This document shows positions 8,178 to 14,900 of a stretch of DNA of 34,219 nt, in pieces. Both the position numbers and the translations under genes were made by a program. The notes below the pieces were generated by a model, which searched no databases, was not told the origin of the DNA, and saw only the letters and a program-made list of their open reading frames with translations. Source of the stretch: Aequoribacter sp049615385. GTDB taxonomy: Bacteria; Pseudomonadota; Gammaproteobacteria; Pseudomonadales; Halieaceae. Within the stretch, counting starts at the first letter, position 1. Every line of letters begins with the position of its first letter. The stretch is taken from NCBI RefSeq assembly GCF_049615385.1, contig NZ_JBMZFL010000020.1, one strand, 5' to 3'.

Positions 8178-8480
8178 GTGAAGAAATTCCGGCTTTCTGC
8201 AGCGGCTGACGCTGACATGAGAAAAATAGCGGCACACACGCTCGAACAATGGGGAGAGCCGCAGCGTAATGCCTACATTGCAGAATTGTTCGAAGCGTTT
8301 GGCCACTTAGCCGACACTCCACAAATTGCAGTGAAAATAGATACTATTCGTAGCGGCTACAGAAAATTTCCGCAGGGCAGTCATGTTATCTACTTTCGGC
8401 ACTGCGACACTCGAGACATCGAAATCATTCGAGTGTTGCATAAACGAATGGATGCACCAGCCCATCTGAATTACCCATAA
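8178..8480 (+). CDS. parE: ParE-type toxin
   Basis: Toxin of 100 residues of the RelE/ParE superfamily. It shows the ParE pattern LSAAADADMRKIAAHTLEQW at the N-terminus, then SGYRKFPQGSHVIYFR and EIIRVLHKRMD near the C-terminus. ParE members poison DNA gyrase. The start is a GTG with a weak ribosome-binding site, suggesting translation coupled to parD. The first ~65 nt of this gene are duplicated at 12117-12180 as a fragment. Confidence 0.9.
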   Translation: MKKFRLSAAADADMRKIAAHTLEQWGEPQRNAYIAELFEAFGHLADTPQIAVKIDTIRSGYRKFPQGSHVIYFRHCDTRDIEIIRVLHKRMDAPAHLNYP

Positions 8481-8877
8481 CGCCCAGCTTACCGGCGTTT
8501 GAGGCGATGGCCGTTTTTGCGGCAGGTTTAGAGCGCGGCGAAAAACCAGTCCGACAACATGCGTTTGTTACATGCTTTCTTCAAGACTTTACCGTCATTA
8601 TTAATTTTCCTATTTGATCCATGCCGTCAAGTGTTGATGGCAGGCTCCCATCATCAGTCACTATCCCTAACAATACGATACTCGATGTTTACCACAACAG
8701 CTCGATATCGAAACGAGATCATGTGGTTATGTACTGAGTGGAGGATTCATTAAACTATTTACCAATTCGCCTATTCAGCGAGCCTCCAACCCGGCAGACA
8801 ACTTTAGGGCACTATCCCTCTAATGAGTCTATGATGGCTTTAGATCTCATCCTTCTAGTAGCCTGCAAAGACGCATC
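8481..8877. other. Debris region between TA modules
   Basis: No intact gene in about 400 nt. It holds a NUDIX hydrolase fragment (8687-8737) and a block at 8742-8826 that recurs at 12527-12606, where it covers the 3' end of an HTH antitoxin gene. On the minus strand 8819-8850 could encode a short antitoxin C-terminus (IIDSLEG then stop), so another antitoxin gene may once have stood here. Confidence 0.5.
8687..8737 (+). pseudogene. NUDIX hydrolase fragment
   Basis: The frame reads VYHNSSISKRDHVVMY then stop, close to the segment of NUDIX phosphohydrolases usually seen as NPxxSRRDHVxLY. A longer, diverged copy of the same gene is at 12248-12445. Only about 16 residues survive here. Confidence 0.5.
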
Positions 8878-9141
8878 CTAATCGCCGTAATGTGTTTTTG
8901 CTCGGATCTCCACAACCACACATCGATCATTCTCGATACGATAAACAATACGATCTTGAAAACTCAAACGAACAGAAAAGTACCCCTTCAAGTCCCCAAC
9001 AAGCGCATTACCCGACTCGGGAGCAACTGAGATTTTGTTCCTCAGAATGGACTTTAGCTTACTTTTTAACTTAGGTGAAAATTTGGAGATGTCTTTTTGA
9101 GCTTGCTTGGTGAATTCGAGTTTGTAACGATCACACGTCAC
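8878..9141 (-). CDS. RelE/YoeB-like mRNA interferase toxin
   Basis: Toxin of 87 residues of the RelE/ParE superfamily, YoeB/Txe-like. It shows KLEFTKQAQKDISKF at the start, a GDLKGYFSVRLSFQDRIVYRI core, and ends KTHYGD, where the His-Tyr pair corresponds to the catalytic C-terminal residues of YoeB-type enzymes. The start is a GTG that overlaps the antitoxin stop (GTGA). With a YefM-like partner upstream it forms a complete module oriented opposite to parDE. Confidence 0.85.
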   Translation of the reverse strand: MTCDRYKLEFTKQAQKDISKFSPKLKSKLKSILRNKISVAPESGNALVGDLKGYFSVRLSFQDRIVYRIENDRCVVVEIRAKTHYGD

Positions 9142-9398
9142 AGCGACTCACCAAACACATCCTCAAAACGATCAACATTACCCCCATCTGCCTCAGCCAC
9201 AGATTGGTTAAAGGCTTCTTTAAAATCTGGCTGAGACAGGAGGTGAAGGGTCTCCAGAAGACCTTCATAGTCCTCTGCGGACATAATCACGGCATTACCA
9301 GATTTGTGTTGAACAGAGATCACCTCATGACACTGGTTGGCTTGTTTGATCAGCTCAAAAAAAGACTTTCGTGCTTGCGTTGCCGTTATGGTGAACAT
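9138..9398 (-). CDS. YefM/Phd-type antitoxin
   Basis: Antitoxin of 86 residues of the Phd/YefM family: MFTITATQARKSFFELIKQA at the N-terminus folds as the DNA-binding domain, followed by SGNAVIMSAEDYEGLLETLHLL, the usual family phrase. The acidic C-terminus should neutralise the overlapping toxin. GAGGG precedes the ATG. A GTAC-N8-GTAC site lies 20 nt upstream, probably the operator. Confidence 0.88.
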   Translation of the reverse strand: MFTITATQARKSFFELIKQANQCHEVISVQHKSGNAVIMSAEDYEGLLETLHLLSQPDFKEAFNQSVAEADGGNVDRFEDVFGESL

Positions 9399-9417
9399 CG
9401 TTTAACCCTCAATTTGT

Positions 9418-9433
9418 GTACCACATAACGTAC
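9418..9433. promoter_or_regulatory. GTAC-N8-GTAC site, likely YefM-type operator
   Basis: GTAC at 9418-9421 and at 9430-9433 are spaced 12 bp centre to centre, just upstream of the YefM-like antitoxin. In E. coli, YefM-YoeB binds TGTACA hexamers with the same 12-bp spacing. The same arrangement recurs at 33530-33545 before the second yefM. Confidence 0.6.
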
Positions 9434-9529
9434 CAGTCTTTTAGGTGATGGTAAACACTCAGGCGGCATTAGACGGACAAAACTCGCAGCTCCGGCAAAT
9501 GTGATCTCACCCAAGCGACGGCGTTAAAT

Positions 9530-9850
9530 TTGGGGGCTCAGGTCAGCACCTTATTCTATTCGTTGATCGCTCCAGACATTGAGACCATCGGGGTCAAGCA
9601 TGGCGTCCTTCATCCTTTTTTGATGGCGCCCTCGATGGCGCTCTCCCACGGGGCTGAACCACCACCTCCAGACCCACTCAGGCTCTGTTGGCGCGAACTT
9701 ATCAAGAAAACCATTCGCGAGGTGGTTTTGAACCCACAGACAGAATCGATTCAAATCATTGAACGAGCGGTAGCTAAAACTGTTTCTGACCGCGAACGAG
9801 AGGCAGTTTGGGAGCAGACACTTAGAATATTCGGTCGGCGCAAAGAATGA
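9530..9850 (+). CDS. Hypothetical ORF of unknown function
   Basis: Open frame of 106 codons with no family I recognise. The first ~50 residues look noncoding-like; from about residue 55 the composition is more protein-like, with charged helices (ELIKKTIREVV, IERAVAKTVSDREREAVWEQTLRIFG). The first codon (TTG/GTG type) has no convincing ribosome-binding site; an internal ATG at 9623 is an alternative. A neighbouring frame continues downstream without a stop through 9935-10000 into the duplicated element, so this may be a frameshifted gene. It is probably not functional. Confidence 0.3.
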   Translation: MGAQVSTLFYSLIAPDIETIGVKHGVLHPFLMAPSMALSHGAEPPPPDPLRLCWRELIKKTIREVVLNPQTESIQIIERAVAKTVSDREREAVWEQTLRIFGRRKE

Positions 9851-9934
9851 GTTGCGATACGGCTTATCTCTCCTACTTGAACAACCTAAGCACGAAGTGC
9901 GCTCTAAACAGTTTATCGGACCATTGGTCTACCA

Positions 9935-10123
9935 CCCATCCCCAGCCAACTGGCTCGAGGCAATTTCGACCGTTCGGAAACTCGCCGCAGCGTGGTGATA
10001 GACGGTTACGTGTACCCACTTACCGAATCCAAAACCAGACATACTCAAGAAGAGTACCTGACTCGCAGCACAAATAAATTACATCTCATCAAAGTCATGG
10101 CTGAACACGAGGGGAAAGGTCAG
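9935..10123 (+). repeat. Duplicated ~180-bp element, copy 2
   Basis: Direct-orientation copy of 5648-5824. The first ~60 nt are nearly identical; the second half has drifted and carries roughly 12 extra nt near 10045. In this copy the conserved frame can be followed upstream (EVRSKQFIGPLVYHPSPANW), suggesting it is the 3' end of a real gene whose 5' part is damaged. It ends beside the higA fragment. Confidence 0.8.
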
Positions 10124-10163
10124 TGCCACTCAGGATTTCAGCTCCGATGTCTCTATCACTCAT
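10122..10163 (-). pseudogene. HigA-type antitoxin fragment
   Basis: On the minus strand from 10163 the frame reads MSDRDIGAEILSG, which matches the usual N-terminus of HigA antitoxins of the higBA family (M-x-x-R-x-I-G-x-E-I-L-x-G). The similarity ends after about 13 codons, where the duplicated element begins. Its ATG overlaps the stop of the truncated higB. Remnant only. Confidence 0.5.
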
Positions 10164-10294
10164 GATCGATTGCCTCTGACAATATCTCCTGCATCTGGTT
10201 TTTGCAGGAGGTATGTTTGAAGAGCACGATACTCCTCATCGTTAAGGTAGCTTGGGAGTAGTTTGGTAAACGTGCTCGTTTCTATAAATATCAT
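10160..10294 (-). pseudogene. Truncated HigB/RelE-type toxin
   Basis: Open frame of 44 residues. It matches the first ~40 residues of HigB-2/RelE-like toxins: MIFIETSTFTKLLPSYLNDE, then EEYRALQTYLLQKPDAGDIVRG, where full-length proteins continue with TGGLRKxR and another ~60 residues. Here it stops three codons after RG. The catalytic C-terminal part is missing, so it should be inactive. The truncation runs directly into a HigA-like N-terminus, indicating an internal deletion. Confidence 0.7.
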
Positions 10295-10466
10295 AGAACA
10301 CAATGATGCGGCAGTGCCGGATACTGGCAAGGTATTTATTTGTACGTATAACATTTTAATACTGCGCTACCGCGTTTTGCCATGACGCAGCAGCGTCGGG
10401 GTATCGACTTGCCGCCAAGCCCACTCTATATGACCTGATGGCAATGCCGCCGATCATCCGAAAGTC

Positions 10467-10529
10467 AAAGCGCAAACGATCAAATTTGCTCTTTTTTCGG
10501 CGAGGGTTCGCTACTCAAATTTGCGCTTT
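10467..10529. repeat. Inverted repeat around the hipA stop codon
   Basis: AAAGCGCAAA (10467-10476) and TTTGCGCTTT (10520-10529) are perfect inverted arms with a 43-nt loop that contains the hipA stop codon and a T-run. It could fold in RNA of either strand. A terminator role is uncertain because the loop is long. Confidence 0.35.
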
Positions 10530-11722
10530 TTATCGTGTCGATAGAGTTGGACGCTAGAATTAACGATCATTGCTCTGGATACTGACTGGGTAATGGAATC
10601 CCTCAATCCTTGGAGCATGCCAACATAATTGGACTGTGCTAAATACTCCAGAATTCCATTAGCTGTTTTGTCGATGATGTTCCCAGCACCTCTTAGTCGG
10701 AAGCTTTTCGATGTGGCTAAATCGACAAGATCCGTTTTAGTCGGAAATACCTTGCTGCCTTTGATTTTCAGAGCCATTTTATCGTCTGTCGTGTCATACA
10801 TCACGGTATGAGTAATATCGAACGGGGGCGATACGAAAATGTGCCTCATATCTGGCGAGTATTGCAGTGCAAAGTTTTTAAGATGAGCATCTCCGTTACC
10901 TATCAAACAATTAAAGACGATATAACGATACATTTTGAGAACTTCTGATAGGCTGTTCGTATATAGATACGTTGCCTCGAGTAATGATTCGTAGCTACCA
11001 AGATATTTGGCGTCAGGGGTATTCGGACGCTTCATCAGTGTAGTGAAATCCTCATAGCCAAGAAGTTGTCCGTTAGGTTTATCAAAACGTTCGACGACGA
11101 ATGTTTCCAAATTTTCTGCAAGATAGACTGTGGGTGGTTCGAGCCCACAATATTTGGCAGCCTCCATGCACACAAATTCATTCACAGTGAGCAGCGGAAA
11201 CTCGTTATCGAAAGATTTAACGATAAGGCCAGGTTGCTCAATAGTCCGCTCGGTCGCACTAATGCCCACTTTCGGCTGTGCACCGGCAAGCGCATTGCGT
11301 AAGTAGTATTTCTCTAGCAACTGAGGGAAAAGTGGATCTTCTCCGCTGTAATGAAGAATATCGTCCAGCGTGACTGACTCAACCTCAGGTAGCTCAAAAT
11401 CTGTCTTGTACGAGAGCATGCCTATACCGTCTGCTCCTTGTAGAGCAAGAAGATACATATCATCAACTTTGGCATACCGGGCAAGTCGTTCTGCAATAAA
11501 CCGACGGTTAAATCCCTCTGGAAGATTCTGAGCGAAGATAGGATGTAGCGCGCCAGATAAGTATCCGTCGAGCGTTGGGCGGGTCATGGTCAGTGAAATA
11601 TTTTGCCCAATCTGTGATGGCTGGTAGTGGTGCACGCTACCTCGTGTGAGTAACCCCAGCTCTGTATCTGCTAAAAAAACACCCAATTTATCGACGCCTT
11701 GTGGAAGAGAATTAAGCCTCAT
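10511..11722 (-). CDS. hipA: HipA-family kinase toxin
   Basis: HipA-family Ser/Thr kinase of 403 residues; E. coli HipA phosphorylates glutamyl-tRNA synthetase and causes persistence. It has the HipA N-terminal subdomain (LSGALHPIFAQNLPEG), the glycine-rich loop LAGAQPKVG near residue 148, the catalytic loop NGDAHLKNF with D278, and SPPFDI with the metal-binding D302. The residue aligning with the autophosphorylated Ser150 of E. coli HipA (RISVAGAQ) is Ala here (RNALAGAQ). I chose the ATG at 11722, whose A overlaps the hipB TGA; a GTG just before is less likely. It forms a bicistron with an HTH antitoxin. Confidence 0.92.
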   Translation of the reverse strand: MRLNSLPQGVDKLGVFLADTELGLLTRGSVHHYQPSQIGQNISLTMTRPTLDGYLSGALHPIFAQNLPEGFNRRFIAERLARYAKVDDMYLLALQGADGIGMLSYKTDFELPEVESVTLDDILHYSGEDPLFPQLLEKYYLRNALAGAQPKVGISATERTIEQPGLIVKSFDNEFPLLTVNEFVCMEAAKYCGLEPPTVYLAENLETFVVERFDKPNGQLLGYEDFTTLMKRPNTPDAKYLGSYESLLEATYLYTNSLSEVLKMYRYIVFNCLIGNGDAHLKNFALQYSPDMRHIFVSPPFDITHTVMYDTTDDKMALKIKGSKVFPTKTDLVDLATSKSFRLRGAGNIIDKTANGILEYLAQSNYVGMLQGLRDSITQSVSRAMIVNSSVQLYRHDKKRKFE

Positions 11723-11976
11723 CACTTATCCTCAAAGAGTGTATCGAGCTCGTCCCAATCAGGCAGACGTTGAGCTTTCTCAGTTACCGCCAGTTCTAGC
11801 CCCAGTGCGTCAAGATAGCGTTCCAAAATGTCCAATGAGCCGGTGAATCGACCGTTTTCTATCTCGGATAATGTGCTTTGAGGCAGACCTGTGACTTCGG
11901 AGAGCCGTTTTTGAGTTTGCTCTGATCTTTTGCGCATATCTTTTGCTTTGGTACCAATAAATTTTCGTGCGCTCAT
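11722..11976 (-). CDS. hipB: HipB-like HTH antitoxin
   Basis: Antitoxin of 84 residues with an XRE-type helix-turn-helix: MRKRSEQTQKRLSEVTGLPQ, then STLSEIENGR. The C-terminal ~25 residues (AQRLPDWDELDTLFEDK) are acidic and should contact the kinase. It is the first gene of the hipBA operon and ends in a TGATG overlap with hipA. HipB proteins repress their own promoter; a 12-bp palindrome lies 25 nt upstream. The ribosome-binding site is weak. Confidence 0.88.
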   Translation of the reverse strand: MSARKFIGTKAKDMRKRSEQTQKRLSEVTGLPQSTLSEIENGRFTGSLDILERYLDALGLELAVTEKAQRLPDWDELDTLFEDK

Positions 11977-12000
11977 TTGTTAAGATCTATACCTATATGG

Positions 12001-12012
12001 CTAAATATTTAG
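12001..12012. promoter_or_regulatory. Palindrome upstream of hipB
   Basis: CTAAATATTTAG is a perfect 12-bp palindrome, extended by GG and GC on the two sides, 25 nt before the hipB start. It sits where a HipB operator and promoter would be expected, in an AT-rich stretch. The sequence is not the E. coli HipB site, so this is inferred from position. Confidence 0.45.
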
Positions 12013-12116
12013 GCAAGATATCATATTATCGCTATTTGGCAATACATTAAGACGAAAGGTTGGCTTGTTTGAAGTGGTAAGATCACCTTCCCACTTTATT
12101 GATTTGACTAACATCC

Positions 12117-12180
12117 GTTAAGAAATTCCCACTTTCTGCAGCGGCTGACGCTGACATGAGAAAAATAGGCCCACACACAC
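12117..12180 (+). pseudogene. 5' fragment of a second parE
   Basis: About 64 nt closely match the start of parE at 8178 (VKKFPLSAAADADMRKIGPH), preceded by a copy of the parD leader (CCCACTTTATTGA at 12090). parD itself is deleted. The fragment is cut at 12180, where an IS66 transposase fragment begins on the other strand. Confidence 0.75.
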
Positions 12181-12248
12181 GCCTTTTTGGTCTTCTTATT
12201 CCCCAGCTCTAGCATATTCACCGGCGTCTCATCGGCGTGCAGAATAGG
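12180..12248 (-). mobile_element. IS66-family transposase (TnpC) fragment
   Basis: The minus strand encodes 23 residues containing ILHADETPVNML, the well-known IS66 TnpC block (LHADETPVxML) with a catalytic Asp, followed by a lysine-rich GNKKTKK stretch. It is joined abruptly to a parE fragment on one side and a NUDIX fragment on the other, so it is a short relic left after deletion. Confidence 0.7.
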
Positions 12249-12445
12249 TCAACCACAACAGCTCGGTATCGAAACGCGACCATGTGGTTATGCACGTAGT
12301 AGAGGATTGGCTGGAAGAGCCAGATCACAAGCACCCTAAACTCGAGATAGCCGCAAAAGCTTGGTTCAGGTTGGATGAGTTACCGGAGGGGTTGGCGCCT
12401 TGTTCTGATTTCGGGCTAGCACGCGCGGTACTGTACCCAAAATAA
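12248..12445 (+). pseudogene. NUDIX hydrolase C-terminal fragment
   Basis: An open frame of 65 codons without a start encodes NHNSSVSKRDHVVMHVVEDW, then HPKLEIAAKAWFRLDELPEG and LAPCSDFGLARAVLYPK before the stop. This matches the C-terminal third of NUDIX phosphohydrolases (SKRDHV, then E-I-A-x-x-x-W-F-x-L-D-E-L-P). The N-terminal part with the NUDIX box is absent, replaced by the IS66 fragment. A shorter copy of the same gene is at 8687. Confidence 0.6.
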
Positions 12446-12594
12446 CAAAGCAATAAATGTTCTAATTAAAAACTCATTTAGCTTGATAAGGACATTTACC
12501 ATGTTTATGAGGAATGGCTCCCGTAGGATTCATTAATTTGTTTACTCATTCACCTATTCAGCGAGCCTCAAACTCGGTAAACAGCGTTAGGGCA
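12446..12594. other. Intergenic region with duplicated block
   Basis: No gene. The stretch 12527-12606 resembles 8742-8826 over about 80 nt (TTCATTAA, then CCTATTCAGCGAGCCTC, then TTAGGGCA), in the same order relative to the NUDIX fragments. It reaches the 3' end of the HTH antitoxin gene. Confidence 0.6.
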
Positions 12595-12915
12595 TTATCG
12601 CTCTAAAGCACTTAAGGCGGCTTCTGGCACCTTGTCCAAAATCACAAGCAAAGTTTGAGCAGCCCCTGTTGGACGGCGAGTCCCCTGCTCCCATTTACGA
12701 ACCGTTTCTAAGGGAACATGAATTCTCTTAGCAAAATCTGGCTGACTGAAACCAAGTTTGTTGCGCACCCGTTTTGCAAACTTTGCTGCATCCATCAAGA
12801 GCTCATGTTCGTCTTCTGCCATATGACGAGAGATATCCGCTTCAGAGGTGTTTTCAACACGCTTTTCATCGATACGACCACCCACGTGGTTTAAATCAAG
12901 GGTTATGCTTTTCAT
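12595..12915 (-). CDS. HTH antitoxin partner of a BrnT-type toxin
   Basis: Protein of 106 residues with a C-terminal helix-turn-helix of the HigA/XRE type (RVRNKLGFSQPDFAKRIHVP, then LETVRKWEQGTRRP) and an N-terminal part that includes ISRHMAEDEHE. This is the class of HTH antitoxin found next to BrnT (DUF497) toxins in place of the ribbon-helix-helix BrnA. A strong GGGAGG precedes the ATG, which overlaps the 3' end of the upstream brnT. It appears intact, while the toxin gene carries an in-frame stop codon. Confidence 0.75.
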   Translation of the reverse strand: MKSITLDLNHVGGRIDEKRVENTSEADISRHMAEDEHELLMDAAKFAKRVRNKLGFSQPDFAKRIHVPLETVRKWEQGTRRPTGAAQTLLVILDKVPEAALSALER

Positions 12916-13174
12916 AGCGAGTTACCTCCCTCTTGTTAGCTTTGCGAGCCGAGCTTATGCGAATAACACCTTTTGCTCGAATGGTATAAGTGACAGCAAA
13001 CAAGCTGCCAAAGATAAGACCAAGCACGTTCTACCTTTTCTCGCCATATTCATGCCTTACATCTTCTACAGTGAGCCTATCGGCATCCAAAAATATATGC
13101 GAAACGTACTCGAAGTCGAAACCCCACCTCTCGAAGCACAGATCACTTTTTACCGTGTCAGATTCAACTTCCAT
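12896..13174 (-). pseudogene. brnT: BrnT-type toxin gene with in-frame amber stop
   Basis: The minus strand has a frame of 92 codons interrupted by TAG at 13031-13033 (codon 48). Before it: MEVESDTVKSDLCFERWGFD, then FEYVSHIFLDADRLTVEDVR and HEYGEKR. After it: NVLGLIFGSLFAVTYTIRAK, then VIRISSARKANKREVTRYEK. Together these match BrnT (DUF497), a RelE-fold ribonuclease toxin, including the IRIxSARKAxxxE motif. Relatives commonly have Tyr or Phe at the stop position, so a single base change could explain it. No frameshift is needed. The downstream antitoxin is intact. Suppression or reinitiation could still give product, but loss of the toxin is the simplest reading. Confidence 0.8.
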
Positions 13175-13211
13175 TGACCAACACTAGCCCAATGGGCCAC
13201 CCTTTGGCAAC

Positions 13212-13373
13212 TTAAAAATGATTTACCGTTAGATCACCGGTGACCTGGAAAACCTGCTTAAAGTAAAAAGTGCTCATGCCGTGTTCTCGGCAGAGATCTG
13301 GCACTGACACGCCGGTCTCATTTTGCTTCAGGATGGCCAAGATCTGGCTAACGGTATATCTGGATTTGCGCAT
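13212..13373 (-). mobile_element. IS3-family OrfA fragment
   Basis: The minus strand reads MRKSRYTVSQILAILKQNET, then GVSVPDLCREHGMSTFYFKQ, the typical N-terminal helix-turn-helix half of IS3-family OrfA (MRKSRFTxxQIxxILKxxEAG...VxDLCREHGIS). Identity ends around residue 38 and the frame stops at residue 53, so the coiled-coil part and OrfB are missing. AAAGGAG precedes the ATG. The left IS end is probably near 13444 on this strand, where TGTAACCCCCCC occurs. It is a relic. Confidence 0.75.
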
Positions 13374-13566
13374 AGAAAACTCCTTTGATTCATCTTAAAA
13401 GAATTTTCTACAAATAACCGTTCTGGTTTCTCGGGGGGGGTTACACACCCCTACGTGTCAGCCTGCCCGGGGTGGATGCAAGAAAGTGTTTAGTGTGGCC
13501 GTGCGCTTCCCCGAAAAAGGTGCGAAAGATTATTTACACAACCGGCTTACTGCCACTCTCGAACAG

Positions 13567-13591
13567 TTTCGAATATTGCGATTTTCGAATA
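13567..13591. promoter_or_regulatory. Tandem TTTCGAATA sites before antitoxin gene
   Basis: TTTCGAATA occurs at 13567-13575 and again at 13583-13591, 16 bp apart, each containing the palindrome TTCGAA. They lie about 50 nt upstream of the excisionase-like antitoxin start, in the expected promoter region. An operator role is inferred from position and repetition. Confidence 0.4.
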
Positions 13592-13636
13592 ATTCGTTTA
13601 GCATTATCACAACAAGACCTTAAACGGAGGGGAAGT

Positions 13637-14086
13637 ATGAACACTGCACGAGATATGGCCTCACTGCCGAATACTGAGGATGTAGGGCTAGCCCGCGTTA
13701 GTGCACAGGAGTTAAGTCGTCTGTTAGCACAAATGCCCAAGGCTGAGCGTGCTCATGTGAGGCTGGATGGCCATGACCTAATTTTGCCTCGGCAGGCTTT
13801 GGCTCTGCTGCGAGATCTGCTATCCGAAATGGCACAGGGAAATGCGGTAACGATTGTTCCTACACATGCTGAGCTTACCACTCAGGAAGCTGCCAACATT
13901 CTCAACGTATCCAGGCCTTATCTGATTAAATTGTTAGAAGTAGGTGAAATCGCTCATCACAAAGTGAATAAGCATCGCCGCATACGCTTCGACGATCTTA
14001 TGGCCTATAAAAAGCAGCAAGCTTTGCAAAGCTCAAATGCTTTGGATGAACTGGCTCAACAGGCACAAGAGCTAGGTATGTATTGA
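13637..14086 (+). CDS. Excisionase-family (HTH_17) antitoxin
   Basis: Protein of 149 residues. The C-terminal half holds a MerR/excisionase-type winged helix (ELTTQEAANILNVSRPYLIK, then LLEVGEIAHHKVNKHRRIRF, DDLMAYK), the HTH_17 domain. The N-terminal half is helical and of unknown fold. GGAGGGG just before the ATG fixes the start, although the frame is open further upstream. It is followed after 1 nt by a PIN-domain protein. Such excisionase-like/PIN pairs are known as type II TA systems of the VapBC class, so this should be antitoxin and autorepressor. Confidence 0.85.
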   Translation: MNTARDMASLPNTEDVGLARVSAQELSRLLAQMPKAERAHVRLDGHDLILPRQALALLRDLLSEMAQGNAVTIVPTHAELTTQEAANILNVSRPYLIKLLEVGEIAHHKVNKHRRIRFDDLMAYKKQQALQSSNALDELAQQAQELGMY

Positions 14087-14087
14087 G

Positions 14088-14651
14088 ATGAGCTTTGTCG
14101 TTCTGTTGGATGCCAACGTCCTTTTCCCGTTTACGCTCCGTGATTTTCTAGTCACTTTGGCTACAACAGAACTTTACCAGGCAAAATGGACAGATCAAAT
14201 CCATGATGAGTGGACTCGAAATTTACTCAAAGACCGTCCTGACTTAGTGGATTCAATCTCAAAAACTCGGGCTCTGATGGATAAAGCTGTTCCTGACTGT
14301 TTGGTTACGGGGTATGAGGGTTTAATTGAGTCTCTTGAGCTACCGGACCCAGATGACCGTCATGTTGTGGCTGCGGCGATTCGCTGCGGAGCTCAGATCA
14401 TAGTCACGAACAACCTTAAAGACTTCCCCTCTGAAGTACTTGATCAATACGGGATTGAAGCCCAGTATCCTGATGAGTTTCTTGAGTATCAGTTCGGGTT
14501 GCGACCCAGTCTAGTTACTCGGGCTGCTAAAGAGCAGAGAGCTAGATGGCAGAATCCGCCTACAACAGCTAAAGAGTATCTCGAACACCTCTCAGCTCAG
14601 GGACTTGTAGTTACAGCAGAAAAATTGGCTGACTATCTGGAGCTAATTTAG
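14088..14651 (+). CDS. PIN-domain ribonuclease toxin
   Basis: PIN-domain protein of 187 residues, larger than the usual ~130-residue VapC. The acidic active site is visible: D8 in LLDANVL, E41 in IHDEWTRN, D90 in LPDPDDRHV and D112 in VTNNLKDFP. The extra ~50 C-terminal residues are helical and may contact the excisionase-like partner. It starts 1 nt after the antitoxin stop, so expression is coupled. It probably cleaves RNA. Confidence 0.88.
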   Translation: MSFVVLLDANVLFPFTLRDFLVTLATTELYQAKWTDQIHDEWTRNLLKDRPDLVDSISKTRALMDKAVPDCLVTGYEGLIESLELPDPDDRHVVAAAIRCGAQIIVTNNLKDFPSEVLDQYGIEAQYPDEFLEYQFGLRPSLVTRAAKEQRARWQNPPTTAKEYLEHLSAQGLVVTAEKLADYLELI

Positions 14652-14782
14652 CCCTTCTACGCGAGGGGATTTGATTAAAAGTGTCTCTTTACCCATAGCC
14701 TAGGCATCAAAAACCATTGTCTTGTAATGACCTAGTGAACGTCTGCTCAGGTATTAACTTGCGAAAGGAGATACCGAAGAGC
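14652..14782. other. Intergenic region, probable left end of an IS relic
   Basis: No gene. It leads into a DUF1153-type transposase start with its own ribosome-binding site (AAAGGAG at 14764). AAGTGTCTCTTTACCC near 14680 may be the IS terminus; this is uncertain. Confidence 0.35.
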
Positions 14783-14866
14783 ATGGAAATGGACGAAGAG
14801 ATCAAACGGTGGACAGTCAGCAGAAACAAGACAATTAAAGCCAGTCATCTGCTTGCTGCCTCATAA
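14783..14866 (+). mobile_element. DUF1153-type transposase N-terminal fragment
   Basis: The frame reads MEMDEEIKRWTVSRNKTIKA before degenerating to a stop at codon 28. This matches the start of DUF1153/IS3-group transposase OrfA proteins (MExDxxIKRWTxxRK). AAAGGAG lies upstream. The remainder of the element is missing; the sequence passes into a metH fragment within 40 nt. Confidence 0.65.
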
Positions 14867-14900
14867 CTGGAGTTCATGCGTCTAGGTGGGTTTGCCGGAC

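Noticed and set aside
8470..8570. attC-like sequence after parE (AACGCC...GGCGTT)
   Set aside because: The core sites RYYYAAC and GTTRRRY are not satisfied and the pairing of inner arms is poor.
8559..8753. 64-codon plus-strand frame after parE
   Set aside because: Covers the NUDIX fragment in another frame; no start signal and no resemblance to a protein family.
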